A program made the position numbers and the translations under genes. Under the pieces are notes generated by a model that saw only the letters and a program-made list of their open reading frames with translations, did no database searches and had not been told where the DNA came from. This document shows, piece after piece, positions 17,142 to 25,394 of a stretch of DNA of 64,000 nucleotides. Location of the stretch: positions 29,366 through 93,365 of the forward strand of contig CAJFPJ010000068.1 in assembly GCA_904399395.1 (NCBI GenBank), in the 5' to 3' direction. The DNA comes from an uncultured Clostridia bacterium. Its GTDB lineage: Bacteria; Bacillota; Clostridia; Oscillospirales; Acutalibacteraceae. Position 1 is the stretch's first letter; the number at the start of each line of letters is the position of its first letter.

Positions 17142-17170
17142 TTGACAAAGCCAGCAGGAAGTGACATACT
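17142..17170 (+). promoter_or_regulatory. Promoter TTGACA-17-CATACT for the KtrA-like gene
   Basis: A consensus -35 TTGACA (17142-17147) is 17 bases from CATACT (17165-17170). The predicted start near 17177 leaves an 85-base leader with a GCCGG/CCGGC hairpin. This rules out the upstream in-frame ATG at 17139, which would lie in the promoter. Confidence 0.65.
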
Positions 17171-17261
17171 CTTTACCGTAACGCCGGGGAACGTGAAGAC
17201 TGCCGGCAGAATGAATAACTCGACTTATGGGAGAAAGAACCAGAGGCAAAGGAGCAGAACT

Positions 17262-17906
17262 ATGAAAACAATTTTGATAGTAGGACTGGGGCGCTTTGGG
17301 CGGCATATGGCCAAAACTCTGACAGAACTGGATAATGAGGTAATGGCTGTGGATATCGTGGAAGACAGGGTGAATGACGCGTTGCCTTATGTTACCAACG
17401 CCCAAATCGGGGACGCTACAAAGTCCTATTTTCTGGAATCCCTGGGCGTAGGAAATTTCGATATCTGTGTGGTGGCTATTGGAGATAATTTTCAAAGCTC
17501 GCTGGAGGCTACTTGCCTTCTGAAGGAGCTTGGTGCGAAATATGTTATAGCCAGAGCCAGTCGGGATGTTCACGCTAAATTCCTTTTGCGCAATGGAGCA
17601 GATAAAGTAATTTATCCGGAGCGAGAAACGGCGGAACATTTGGCCGTTAAATGCAGCGCCAGCAATATTTTCGAATATATTGAGCTTATGCCGGATTATT
17701 CCATTTTTGAGATCTCTGTACCCGAGGCATGGGTTGGAAAAAGCATTGTGCAGAAGGCAGTGCGCACGAAATTTCACATCAGTATTCTGGCTACCAAAGA
17801 GAACAATGTGATTAGTCCTCTTCCTTCGGCTGATTATGTCTTTAAGGGAACAGAGACTATCGTTATTATGGGACATAATGATGATATAAAGAAACTGCTA
17901 CGATAA
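17262..17906 (+). CDS. K+ channel/transporter regulatory subunit, KtrA/TrkA family
   Basis: A 214-residue cytosolic protein with an RCK_N domain (TrkA_N) opening ILIVGLGRFGRHMA and an acidic residue at the end of the second strand (VMAVDIVED). That is the NAD/ATP-binding site of KtrA-type gating rings. A C-terminal RCK_C domain lies at about residues 135-214. In the Ktr system the ring controls the membrane subunit KtrB. No KtrB or TrkH gene is adjacent. AAAGGAG is well placed before this ATG. It is alone between its promoter and a terminator. Confidence 0.88.
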   Translation: MKTILIVGLGRFGRHMAKTLTELDNEVMAVDIVEDRVNDALPYVTNAQIGDATKSYFLESLGVGNFDICVVAIGDNFQSSLEATCLLKELGAKYVIARASRDVHAKFLLRNGADKVIYPERETAEHLAVKCSASNIFEYIELMPDYSIFEISVPEAWVGKSIVQKAVRTKFHISILATKENNVISPLPSADYVFKGTETIVIMGHNDDIKKLLR

Positions 17907-18074
17907 AAATACTTATTGTATAATTTGTTGTTTTACTCGTTTTTGTATAACTTTCGTTTGTGTGCTATTTGTGGAGACTTTCGAAGGGTTCCTTCACCCT
18001 TCCAGATCAGAGAGGATGTGCTTCTGCACAACCAAATAATGTTGGATTGGGAACAGTGTAACTGAACAAATAAA

Positions 18075-18115
18075 AGAGGCCGGTGCGAACAAAGCGCCGG
18101 CCTCTGTTTTGTTTT
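18075..18115. terminator. Terminator after the KtrA-like gene
   Basis: The stem AGAGGCCGGTGC (18075-18086) / GCGCCGGCCTCT (18094-18105) is followed by TGTTTTGTTTT. A-rich sequence on the other side lets it also end the convergent small minus-strand gene. A second smaller hairpin GAAGGGT/ACCCTTC lies at 17983-18002. Confidence 0.8.
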
Positions 18116-18185
18116 AACCGAAACCTTCTCATAAGACCCGCCCCTTGTGCATTCTGAAATGTATGGGGCGAAGGAAGCTGCCTCC

Positions 18186-18368
18186 TTATTCGTGGACGCG
18201 CGCTTTTATGAACTCGGGGAAGAAGGAATCCGGATTTTGTTTAAACTGCTCTACAACGTCCAGGATAGGCTCTGGCTCTTTCTCTTTTGCAGCCTGGCCG
18301 TTTCTGGGCATCCGCATCCAGAGGGGAAGGGGATTTTCCTCCGGATTCATGCAGTGGTATACTTTCAT
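18186..18368 (-). CDS. Small 60-residue protein of unknown function
   Basis: A 60-residue protein starting MKVYHCMNPEENPLPLW, with RMPRNGQAAKEKEPEP in the middle and a helical C terminus ending in FIKARVHE. It is charged and has no membrane segment or known domain. The evidence for a real gene is a strong GGGGAGGTGACAG ribosome site properly spaced before the ATG. A longer in-frame extension upstream lacks any such site. It lies 77 bases beyond the glycerophosphodiesterase stop on the same strand and may be co-transcribed. Confidence 0.6.
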   Translation of the reverse strand: MKVYHCMNPEENPLPLWMRMPRNGQAAKEKEPEPILDVVEQFKQNPDSFFPEFIKARVHE

Positions 18369-18445
18369 CTCTGTCACCTCCCCTATCAGAGTATTCAGAC
18401 AGGAGCGGTTTGTTCCACTGTGGATAAGCTCTATAATGTGAATTT

Positions 18446-19228
18446 TTAGCGAGGAGAGTGTATATAGGTGCTGTCTGCATTTTTCACAGAAGAACTGTGA
18501 AGAAGAGTTGTGCAGAGGTTGGGATAATTTGTAATGATGCCGCTTATCTTTTTGCGTATCAGCCACAGCATATGGTTAGGTTCATTAACTGTCCACGCAT
18601 TTATGCCGATTCCCCTTTCGTGGCAATCATCAATCTCAGCCTCAGAAATGCGGCTGTATTCCGGGTGGATATAAGCGGCACCGCAAGAAAGGGCGTAGGC
18701 GCCGCAGTTTTGAATGGGATCTGTGCAGAGAAAGCCTCCGGGAATTTCCGGGGCGAGTTTTCGGCAGAGTAACACAGAGGCATTGTTGAAGGAGGAAAAG
18801 AGAATCCGATCCTCCAGATGATATTCTCTGATCAGGGCTATTGTTTTCTCCTCCAGCCCCTCATAGTAGTATTCACTGTTCTTCAGTTCGATATTGGTGA
18901 AGATTGAAAAGCTGCGGATATAGTCAAAATATTCCCGCAGGGTGGGGATATGCTGTACGCCGAACAGGCCCGTAAACCGGCCGCTGGCGTCAAGGCGGCG
19001 CAGCTCAGATAGGGTGTAATCCTTTACGGCGCCGCGCCCATCGGTGGTGCGGTCCACTGTCTCATCGTGGATCACCACGATTTCTCCATCTTTGGTTAGA
19101 TGCACATCCAGTTCGATGCCGTCACATCCGGCTTCTACAGCCTTTTGAAAGGCCAGCATGGTGTTTTCAGGGTATTCGCCGCTGAAACCCCTATGAGCGA
19201 TGCAGTTTGTCCCTTTTCCCGTTTGCAT
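18446..19228 (-). CDS. Glycerophosphodiester phosphodiesterase (UgpQ/GlpQ-like)
   Basis: A 260-residue GDPD-family protein that hydrolyses glycerophosphodiesters to glycerol-3-phosphate and an alcohol. The catalytic signature is complete: AHRGFSGEYPENT near residue 10, ELDVHLTKDG with metal-binding Glu and Asp near 38, and VVIHDETVDR near 53. The C-terminal INAWTVN is typical. There is no signal peptide, so it is cytosolic, as UgpQ. An in-frame extension to 19477 is rejected because AAAGG sits before this ATG. Confidence 0.9.
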   Translation of the reverse strand: MQTGKGTNCIAHRGFSGEYPENTMLAFQKAVEAGCDGIELDVHLTKDGEIVVIHDETVDRTTDGRGAVKDYTLSELRRLDASGRFTGLFGVQHIPTLREYFDYIRSFSIFTNIELKNSEYYYEGLEEKTIALIREYHLEDRILFSSFNNASVLLCRKLAPEIPGGFLCTDPIQNCGAYALSCGAAYIHPEYSRISEAEIDDCHERGIGINAWTVNEPNHMLWLIRKKISGIITNYPNLCTTLLHSSSVKNADSTYIHSPR

Positions 19229-19635
19229 ACGGATCCATCCTTTCAACCATATTCTTCTGTGAGTACGGTTACCGCTATTGTATCTGTCAATGTATACCTG
19301 CAACATGAACAGGTCAACGGAAAAGCGGGGGAAGAAGCTGAAAACAATGACCTGAGATAATATCCTCTTATTCAGCAGAGCAGATGCATCCATGTGTGTT
19401 TTGCTATCCGCACCAAGAGAATGCTTTTCCATCGTTAAATATTCGTTGATCTGGCAGTGGAGTATATGTGTTGACAAAGAAAGAGATGCGGGTGCAAAAA
19501 ATACCTGTCGTAAATACAGCAGGTATTTTTTCTCACAATTATACTTTTATTGATAGCTGAGCTTTATTTTTCCAAGCTCAAGTGCATTAACGGCATAATG
19601 ATGCCATCGATCCGTGGCAAGCCCTCTCTATGCGC
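19229..19635. terminator. Intergenic stretch with the telA terminator at 19496-19531
   Basis: No gene is supported in this 400-base interval. On the minus strand a stem AAAAAATACCTG / CAGGTATTTTTT (19496-19507 and 19520-19531) ends in a T run and terminates the xpaC-telA transcript. A TTGACA at 19471 on the plus strand has no matching -10 box. Confidence 0.7.
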
Positions 19636-20832
19636 TTACTGCCGCAATTCCAGAAGCTTATTTTTCAGCTCGCCTTCGATACGGCCCAGCTCTTTTTCGG
19701 CTTCCATACGTTTCTGATGCCCTTCTGTCTGGATACGCATAACCTCGTCTAGAGTGGAAATCAGGGATTCGTTGGTGGCCTTCAGGGTTTCCATATCCAC
19801 AATACCGCGCTCAGATTCTTTGGCAGTCTCCACAGTAGCCATTTTCAAAGTCTCTGCGTTTTTGCGCAAAAGCTGGTTGGTCATATCCGTTACAGATCGC
19901 TGAGCTTCCACCGCCTGCTGGGAATGGGTTACGCCAAGGGCCAGCACCATTTGGCTCTTCCAGAGAGGGATGGTATTCACAATAGTGGATTGGATTTTTT
20001 CTGACATGAGAGTGTCGTTGTTTTGGACTAAGCGAATTTGCGGGGCCATTTGAATAGAGATCATCCTGGTGAGTTCCAGATCGTGGATTTTCTTTTCAAA
20101 CCGGTTGCAGAGGGCAGAAAGATCGTTTGCCGCCTGAGCGTCTTCAGGCAGGCCCGTCTCCTGGGCTTTTTTTGCCAGAGCAGGGAGTTCTTCCTCCTGC
20201 ACCTTCTTCAGCTTTTTCTTACCGGCCAAAATGTACATAGTGAGTTCGCGAAAATAGACCTTGTTGGTCTCATACATTTTGTCCAGCATGGCCACATCTT
20301 TCATCAGCGTGATCTGATGCTGTTCCAACATGCCTGTGATTTTGTCGATATTGGCTTCAGCTTTATCGTATTTTGCCCGCATAGCGGTAATTTTGTTGGC
20401 GCCCCTTTTGAAGAAGCTGAAGAAACCCTTTTGGTCTTCCTCCACGTCAAATTCTTTCAGTTCTGTAACCACATTGCCCAGAAGCTCGCCAACCTGGCCC
20501 AAATCCTTTGTTCGTACATTGTTCAGCGCCGCTTCTGAAAAATCGGCGATCTTCTTCTGAGCGCCGGCGCCATACTGCATGATAAGAGCGCTATTGCTGA
20601 GCTCAATACGGGAGCTGAAATCCTCAACCTGCTTTTTTTCCTCCTCTGAAAGCATAGCTTCCGCCTGTGCCTCCACAGATTCCTCCTTGGAGGCGGGAGC
20701 CTGCTCCACAGGGGCAGTCAGTTCGGTTTCACCGCCAAAGGGATCTAAGGTGAGAGAGGGAGCTGCAGGGGCAAAGGGATCTGCAGGAACAGTTTCTTTT
20801 ACGGCATCGTTTGCTTCAAACAGTTCATTCAT
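19636..20832 (-). CDS. Toxic anion resistance protein TelA family
   Basis: A 398-residue, largely alpha-helical protein of the TelA/KlaA family (PF05816). After an acidic, proline-rich N terminus of about 70 residues comes a long helical bundle, including a segment with LGNVVTELKEFDVEEDQ and VTHSQQAVEAQRSVTDMTNQLLRKNAETL. Members are linked to tellurite and cell-envelope stress resistance, but the mechanism is unsettled. TTGAGGTG precedes the chosen ATG; an in-frame ATG 19 codons upstream lacks a site. It follows the XpaC-like gene, a common pairing. Confidence 0.88.
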   Translation of the reverse strand: MNELFEANDAVKETVPADPFAPAAPSLTLDPFGGETELTAPVEQAPASKEESVEAQAEAMLSEEEKKQVEDFSSRIELSNSALIMQYGAGAQKKIADFSEAALNNVRTKDLGQVGELLGNVVTELKEFDVEEDQKGFFSFFKRGANKITAMRAKYDKAEANIDKITGMLEQHQITLMKDVAMLDKMYETNKVYFRELTMYILAGKKKLKKVQEEELPALAKKAQETGLPEDAQAANDLSALCNRFEKKIHDLELTRMISIQMAPQIRLVQNNDTLMSEKIQSTIVNTIPLWKSQMVLALGVTHSQQAVEAQRSVTDMTNQLLRKNAETLKMATVETAKESERGIVDMETLKATNESLISTLDEVMRIQTEGHQKRMEAEKELGRIEGELKNKLLELRQ

Positions 20833-21026
20833 TGGGAAACACCTCAATTCAATTTCTCTTGGATCTTCCGTTTTTTTCGATTGACACACAATGTATAGCC
20901 ACGATATGTTGTGCCTTGGGTTCCATTAATGAGGGTAGAATCTTATTGAGTAGAATCCTTTTTTCAGATAAGTAAGACGACAACCAAATAGTACAAAAGA
21001 AAACTCTCGGAAACTACTCTCTATTT

Positions 21027-22256
21027 TTACTTTCCAGAGACGCTGTGGGAATCTCCTTTGTGAAAGTCCTCAGAGGAGGTCAGCCCTTCCTGGGCGAACA
21101 TGGTCTCAAGAACGGATATATCTGACGAGATATCTAGAATATCATCCTCGTACAGCGTATCCATAAGGGAACTGAAAGCCTGGTTTATGGTGTCCAGCGT
21201 GCGGGAAATCTCTTCTTTGGCGGAAAGGATTTTCTGGCTTTGTATAGGCTGCGAATCAAACTCCTGATAAGCATTCAGCAGTTTCAGAGTGGTAGGTAGA
21301 TAATAGTTCATAAACCGGCGGATATCGGGAAGTTTTTCTGGCTTTTTTTCTACACAGGCAAAGATACGGATGGTAATAGTCTCTAGCTGAGACATCTTCC
21401 GGGAAATCTCTTCCCCCGGAATAGCATCGTTGACCCGGCGTATTTCTCGAATATATGCTCTCCCTTCGCGGATGGCTTCGTCCACCTCTGGGTTTGCCGT
21501 TCCAGTGGGAGTCGCTTCGGCTTTTTGACGGGCCTCTTCTGCCTGCCTCTGGCGTTTGGCATCCTCTGCCAAAAGATAAAGCCTGTAGGTTTCCTCGGTG
21601 AGCATAAGAGTAGTTCCTTCATAGTCGATATGGCCGTTTGGAAACCACCCGGCGGCAATCATTTTTTGCACGTTGCTTTTTGTCTTTTCCGGCTTTTCCA
21701 TAGAAGCAGAAGCAAGTTGCTCCAAAGAGCAGAATTCTGCATCGCCAATATACTTCATATAACGGTTGAAACGGTTGATCTTCCCGCTGCGGCTGCCCGA
21801 AAAGATGGTGAGGATCAGAGAAAGCAGGAGAAACACTCCGCATATGCCGGCAGCTACCCCCAGAACGGGTAAATGAAGAAAAATGGAAATAAGCAGGCTT
21901 GCCACAACTGCAATGCCGAATATGCAGGTAAAAAAGCACCCCAGAATCAAAAGGAACATGTAGAGACCTTTAGATGGGGGATTGAACCGGGGAGCAGAAG
22001 GACTTTTCCAGGAATGGACCTCTTTTCCCTTATTGACCGGTTCCTCATAGGCACCTACAGGTATATCTGGCTGTATATTTGCAGGATCTCCCGATTTCGC
22101 TAGGTCGCTGACTTCTCGGATGGTGATATCGATATTGTTGCGCAGCTCTTCTAAATTTCTAGAATAAGATACACCCTTAATGGCGTCCTGTACGATGCTG
22201 CCTATATTCTTTTTCCTGTAAGGACGATTGTTTCCGTATTTTGGATACTGACTCAT
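21027..22256 (-). CDS. XpaC-like protein (5-bromo-4-chloroindolyl phosphate hydrolysis family)
   Basis: A 409-residue membrane protein of the XpaC family (PF10112). The N terminus is basic with NIGSIVQDAIKG. Two adjacent membrane helices lie near residues 100-150. A cytosolic winged-helix-like region around 170-230 contains LEQLASASMEKPEKTKSNVQKM, and a helical C-terminal domain begins near 285. Despite the name, hydrolase activity is not established. The TelA gene follows 194 bases later, and xpaC-telA neighbours recur in Firmicutes, which suggests a shared envelope-stress function. Confidence 0.85.
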   Translation of the reverse strand: MSQYPKYGNNRPYRKKNIGSIVQDAIKGVSYSRNLEELRNNIDITIREVSDLAKSGDPANIQPDIPVGAYEEPVNKGKEVHSWKSPSAPRFNPPSKGLYMFLLILGCFFTCIFGIAVVASLLISIFLHLPVLGVAAGICGVFLLLSLILTIFSGSRSGKINRFNRYMKYIGDAEFCSLEQLASASMEKPEKTKSNVQKMIAAGWFPNGHIDYEGTTLMLTEETYRLYLLAEDAKRQRQAEEARQKAEATPTGTANPEVDEAIREGRAYIREIRRVNDAIPGEEISRKMSQLETITIRIFACVEKKPEKLPDIRRFMNYYLPTTLKLLNAYQEFDSQPIQSQKILSAKEEISRTLDTINQAFSSLMDTLYEDDILDISSDISVLETMFAQEGLTSSEDFHKGDSHSVSGK

Positions 22257-22400
22257 GGATCTTCCTCCAAATAATACCTTGGCCCCTCTGTGAGGAGCTG
22301 CAGTTCGTTTTCCGCTCTATGGAATATAGCATTCCAGCTTCTTTTGTCTTTTGCGGGGATAGCCGCTGAAGAAGACTTAAGCTTTATGCTTTATTTTTTC

Positions 22401-22429
22401 ATTATAACCCACTTTTTCCGTATTGACAA
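22401..22429 (-). promoter_or_regulatory. Promoter TTGTCA-17-TATAAT for xpaC-telA
   Basis: On the minus strand TTGTCA (22424-22429) and a perfect TATAAT (22401-22406) are 17 bases apart. They lie about 145 bases upstream of the xpaC-like start. Confidence 0.7.
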
Positions 22430-22554
22430 TCAATCTTTTCCAGTTCCCATTTTCTTTGAAGAATGAGCCACGGTTTGCCTGAATGAATTCACAAAATCGG
22501 GCGGTGCCGCATAGGATCCAATATGGGGATAGTCCCGGAAAAGGAGGACTCAAT

Positions 22555-22974
22555 ATGGAAACAGCACAGGCGACCGAATATGCAGTTACACTGCAGACCC
22601 CTGGGGGAATGTTCCGGGGAAATATGCGGCTTCGGATGGATGAACACACTGCGGGAGGCATGCTGATCTGGGAATCTTACCGGATTCCCTTCTCTGACGT
22701 CCCTGTTCGGAACGGCGAAGCTGTTTTTCAAGGAAGACTGAACAATCTTCCTATGGGCATAACAGTCCGCGTTCGGCTGAAAGATGGAGGAAACATACTT
22801 CAGGGAACGGTAATCACTCCCTTTGGGAGTTTTCCCGCATATGGCCGCAGGATAAAAGACATTTCAGAGCCCGCCGCTTCCTATTTGAATAATAGAGACG
22901 CCGCAAATACCTGTTTCCCGGAAAAGGCAGAAAGAGCCTTGCCGCAAAACCACCGTAAGAATGGGAGCAACTAA
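22555..22974 (+). CDS. Hypothetical protein, 139 residues
   Basis: A soluble protein of 139 residues that I do not recognise. Its core (residues 5-100) is beta-rich: VTLQTPGGMFRGNMRLRM, PFSDVPVRNGEAVFQG and NILQGTVITPFGSFPAYG suggest a small beta-barrel. The last 35 residues are polar. AAAGGAGG is eight bases before this ATG, which rules out the in-frame upstream extension. It stands alone, facing convergent minus-strand genes. Confidence 0.6.
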   Translation: METAQATEYAVTLQTPGGMFRGNMRLRMDEHTAGGMLIWESYRIPFSDVPVRNGEAVFQGRLNNLPMGITVRVRLKDGGNILQGTVITPFGSFPAYGRRIKDISEPAASYLNNRDAANTCFPEKAERALPQNHRKNGSN

Positions 22975-23025
22975 AAGGAAAATATTATTTTTAGGAAGGA
23001 ATTGAAAGAATTTTGTATTTATAAA

Positions 23026-23247
23026 TTACAGCTTAAAATCCTCCGGATCGTATTCCCGCAGAGGAGGAAGATTCCTGGGAGTTCGCTTTAAAGGATCGTA
23101 GCGGAACCGGCGGCATCCGGGGGTGCCCATAACGCGGTGAGCAGAGCAGAAGGCCTGTCCTTCCTTTCGGATGCTGTGAACGCAGCATTCACAGTCTGAT
23201 TCTCTGGCTGTATTGAAAAAGGTTGCCATATGGCGCAACTTTCCCAT
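23026..23247 (-). CDS. Small cysteine-rich protein, 73 residues
   Basis: A 73-residue protein with six cysteines: one Cys three residues before a Cys-Cys pair (DCECCVHS), then FCSAHRV and TPGCRRFRYDPLKRTP. The spacing looks like a metal site or disulfide network. I do not know a characterised member. AGGAGG lies ten bases before the ATG, and a longer upstream frame has no ribosome site. Lys and Arg predominate at the C terminus. Position downstream of the sporulation gene ylbJ-like on the same strand may hint at co-expression, but three hairpins lie between them. Confidence 0.6.
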   Translation of the reverse strand: MGKLRHMATFFNTARESDCECCVHSIRKEGQAFCSAHRVMGTPGCRRFRYDPLKRTPRNLPPLREYDPEDFKL

Positions 23248-23587
23248 CGTATTAATACCTCCTGTTTTTGCTGGAAGAGAAGAGCCGCAGAAAAAGAGCG
23301 GCCCTTCTGTTTTATCCTTCTGGAGATGGGTTCTGTAAAAGGAGTAGTTCTTTCCCTCTTCCTTTTTTAAGGAGGGAAAACCGACAAGGAACATTTGTCG
23401 CTGAAAATGCAGTATTTTCAGCGCACTATCCGCCCAGACTCTATCGGTAGGATTAGTGTAAAAGTATATCATGTTTGCGAAAAAATTTCTATAGAGCCTA
23501 GGAAGAAAGACCGTATTCTAACGCCCTAACACATATTGGTCGGCACGCCGTATGGCAAAACTTACGAACGACAAAAGAGAATCTTAT
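23248..23587. other. Gene-free stretch with three hairpins
   Basis: No open frame with a ribosome site is present. Three inverted repeats are: AGAAGaGCCGC / GCGGCcCTTCT (23278-23308), TTTCCCTC / GAGGGAAA (23351-23379), and a perfect CGCTGAAAAT / ATTTTCAGCG (23399-23423). They lie between the ylbJ-like stop and the small cysteine-rich gene on the minus strand and could be terminators or leader structures. Confidence 0.45.
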
Positions 23588-24871
23588 TTAATGGACGGAA
23601 TGCCTCCGACGTCTTAAAAACTCCCGTGGGCCGCTTCTAAGGGTGGAGGATTGTGTGAGGCTGAGAAGAAAGACGGCGCACAGAACAAGAAGAGCTACAC
23701 CGGCGGCGGGGGATACAGGAGCTGCCGGCCGGATGATGCCGGAGAAATTGGAGAAGGCCTCTTCTACCTGTGGAACGGCGGGGAAGAGCCACGAAAGGCC
23801 AAAGGTGCATAAAGCCGCCAAGAGGCCATGAAGCAGGCGGAAGAGGCGGAATTTTCCCGCAGAAAGGACAGGTTCCCGAAAGAGGGAAAGAATCTGATAC
23901 TGCACGCTGAGCCCACCCCAGCCTAGTGCCAATGCATAGCCCCAAAGAGGAATATCCAAGGCGGAGAGTTCAAAACAGCCCTGGGTTACCTCTAAAAATG
24001 CAGTGAGAGCTGCGGGAAGAAGCCCATCAGGAAGAAATTGGGCAGCCAAATAGGAGGCCATGCCAAACAATATGACGAAAGCGCAGGTGGATGCCATGGA
24101 ACGCACGGCAGCTTCCGTAGAACGGATAAGAGCCTCCCCCACAGAAAGGGATGTGGCCGTATTTGCTTGAGCTTTAGCGGAATGATTTTCAACTAAGACG
24201 CTTTTCTTTCCTCCGCCCCGGCACAGAAGGCCTAACAGACAGCAAGAAAGAAGTTGACCTGCTAGTAGGAGAAGACCCGCTGGAGGGCTTTTTAGATAGC
24301 CCGCTCCCACAATGCTCAACACAAAGGCGGGGCCTGCATTTACGCAGAAGCACAACATACGTCCAGCTTCTTCTCTGGTGATTTGCCCGGATTCTAAAAG
24401 AGAAAGTGTGCTGCGGGGCCCCACAGGGTATCCGCCTATCATGCTCATGAGCAGAATAGGGGCCGCACAGCCTGGCAGCCGGAAGAGAAAACGAAAGGGC
24501 CGCTCCAGCAGTCTGCCTATAGCAGCAGCTGCGCCCGTTTGGACGGTAAAAACCCCCAATATCATAAAGGGAAATAGGGAGGGGATCAGCACCTGCAGGC
24601 AGCATTCCACCCCTCGACCAGCGCCCTTGGCACATTCTTCCGGGAAGATGCAGAGCACAGCTGCGAACAGAAGGGCGAAAAGGCAAGCGGGCAGAAGCCG
24701 GCGATTTCTTTGGCTGGCACCGGTGGAGGAAGATGTACGCAGAGGTTTCCTTGCCCTTTTTTGAGGCTCCGGTATGCAAAAGGGCTCTTTGGGTTTCTGT
24801 CGGGGTATGTGTGCAGGTGGGCGGGTTTGCATCATAGATTTTCTATATGCTGTATGCGTTTTAGTCGGCAT
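23588..24871 (-). CDS. YlbJ-like sporulation integral membrane protein
   Basis: A 427-residue polytopic membrane protein. The body matches the nucleoside-recognition/Gate fold of YlbJ: LIPSLFPFMILG, MSMIGGYPVGPR with the conserved GGYP, and a mid-protein segment with CVNAGPAFVLSIVG. YlbJ is made in the mother cell during B. subtilis sporulation. About 55 residues at the N terminus form a basic, Pro/Arg/Ser-rich tail not typical of the family. The start is uncertain; the chosen ATG has AGGAAGTGGAG before it. The divergent neighbour is yqfC, another sporulation gene. Confidence 0.8.
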   Translation of the reverse strand: MPTKTHTAYRKSMMQTRPPAHIPRQKPKEPFCIPEPQKRARKPLRTSSSTGASQRNRRLLPACLFALLFAAVLCIFPEECAKGAGRGVECCLQVLIPSLFPFMILGVFTVQTGAAAAIGRLLERPFRFLFRLPGCAAPILLMSMIGGYPVGPRSTLSLLESGQITREEAGRMLCFCVNAGPAFVLSIVGAGYLKSPPAGLLLLAGQLLSCCLLGLLCRGGGKKSVLVENHSAKAQANTATSLSVGEALIRSTEAAVRSMASTCAFVILFGMASYLAAQFLPDGLLPAALTAFLEVTQGCFELSALDIPLWGYALALGWGGLSVQYQILSLFREPVLSAGKFRLFRLLHGLLAALCTFGLSWLFPAVPQVEEAFSNFSGIIRPAAPVSPAAGVALLVLCAVFLLSLTQSSTLRSGPREFLRRRRHSVH

Positions 24872-25057
24872 GGCTCCACTTCCTTCCTCTTCCATTATAT
24901 TAGGGGAAGGCCGCATACATGCCCGAGAAAGCGCATAGTTTTAAAGTACGGTTTCCGCTCCTTCTCTTGCTGCCGGGAGAACTGAGAGTCCACGCAGCGG
25001 TTATGAGGAGAGACGGACTGCGGGAATGATCGTATTGGGAAAGAGGGTGCTTTTTCT

Positions 25058-25378
25058 GTGAGAGACTCCAAAGGAAAACAATCCGGCAGAAAGGGCCGGA
25101 GGGGAGAAAAAAACGCACCATCAGGAGGCTTTCTGCAGAGGCTGGGCGGCCCGCTTCTTCGGGATGCGGTGGAAGGCGCCAGAATGGAATTCAGGGGAAA
25201 TCGAGAGGTTGTTCTGGAAGACTGCAGGGGAATCCTGGAATATGATACGGATGTTGTGCGGGTCAGAGCTGGAAAACTGATCATTCGTTTTACAGGGAGA
25301 GGACTTACTATTAAATGTATGACAGCGGATTCCATGGTGGTGGAAGGTTTTATCACCGGTATGGAATTTATGGTGTAA
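25058..25378 (+). CDS. yqfC: Sporulation protein YqfC
   Basis: A 106-residue protein of the YabP/YqfC family (PF07873). After a basic N terminus, the segment VVLEDCRGILEYDTDVVRVRAG and the closing TIKCMTADSMVVEGFITGMEF match YqfC. In B. subtilis yqfC lies next to yqfD and is expressed under the mother-cell factor sigma-E. It starts with GTG behind GAGGGTG. The yqfD gene begins 16 bases after its stop. Confidence 0.9.
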   Translation: MRDSKGKQSGRKGRRGEKNAPSGGFLQRLGGPLLRDAVEGARMEFRGNREVVLEDCRGILEYDTDVVRVRAGKLIIRFTGRGLTIKCMTADSMVVEGFITGMEFMV

Positions 25379-25394
25379 GTAAGGGGGGACAGGG

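Noticed and set aside
17171..17261. c-di-AMP (ydaO/yuaA) riboswitch ahead of the KtrA-like gene
   Set aside because: The location is right, but the conserved ydaO blocks are absent and the leader is only about 85 bases.
17082..17876. A 264-codon minus-strand frame over the KtrA-like gene
   Set aside because: It runs antisense to a clear RCK protein and through its promoter.
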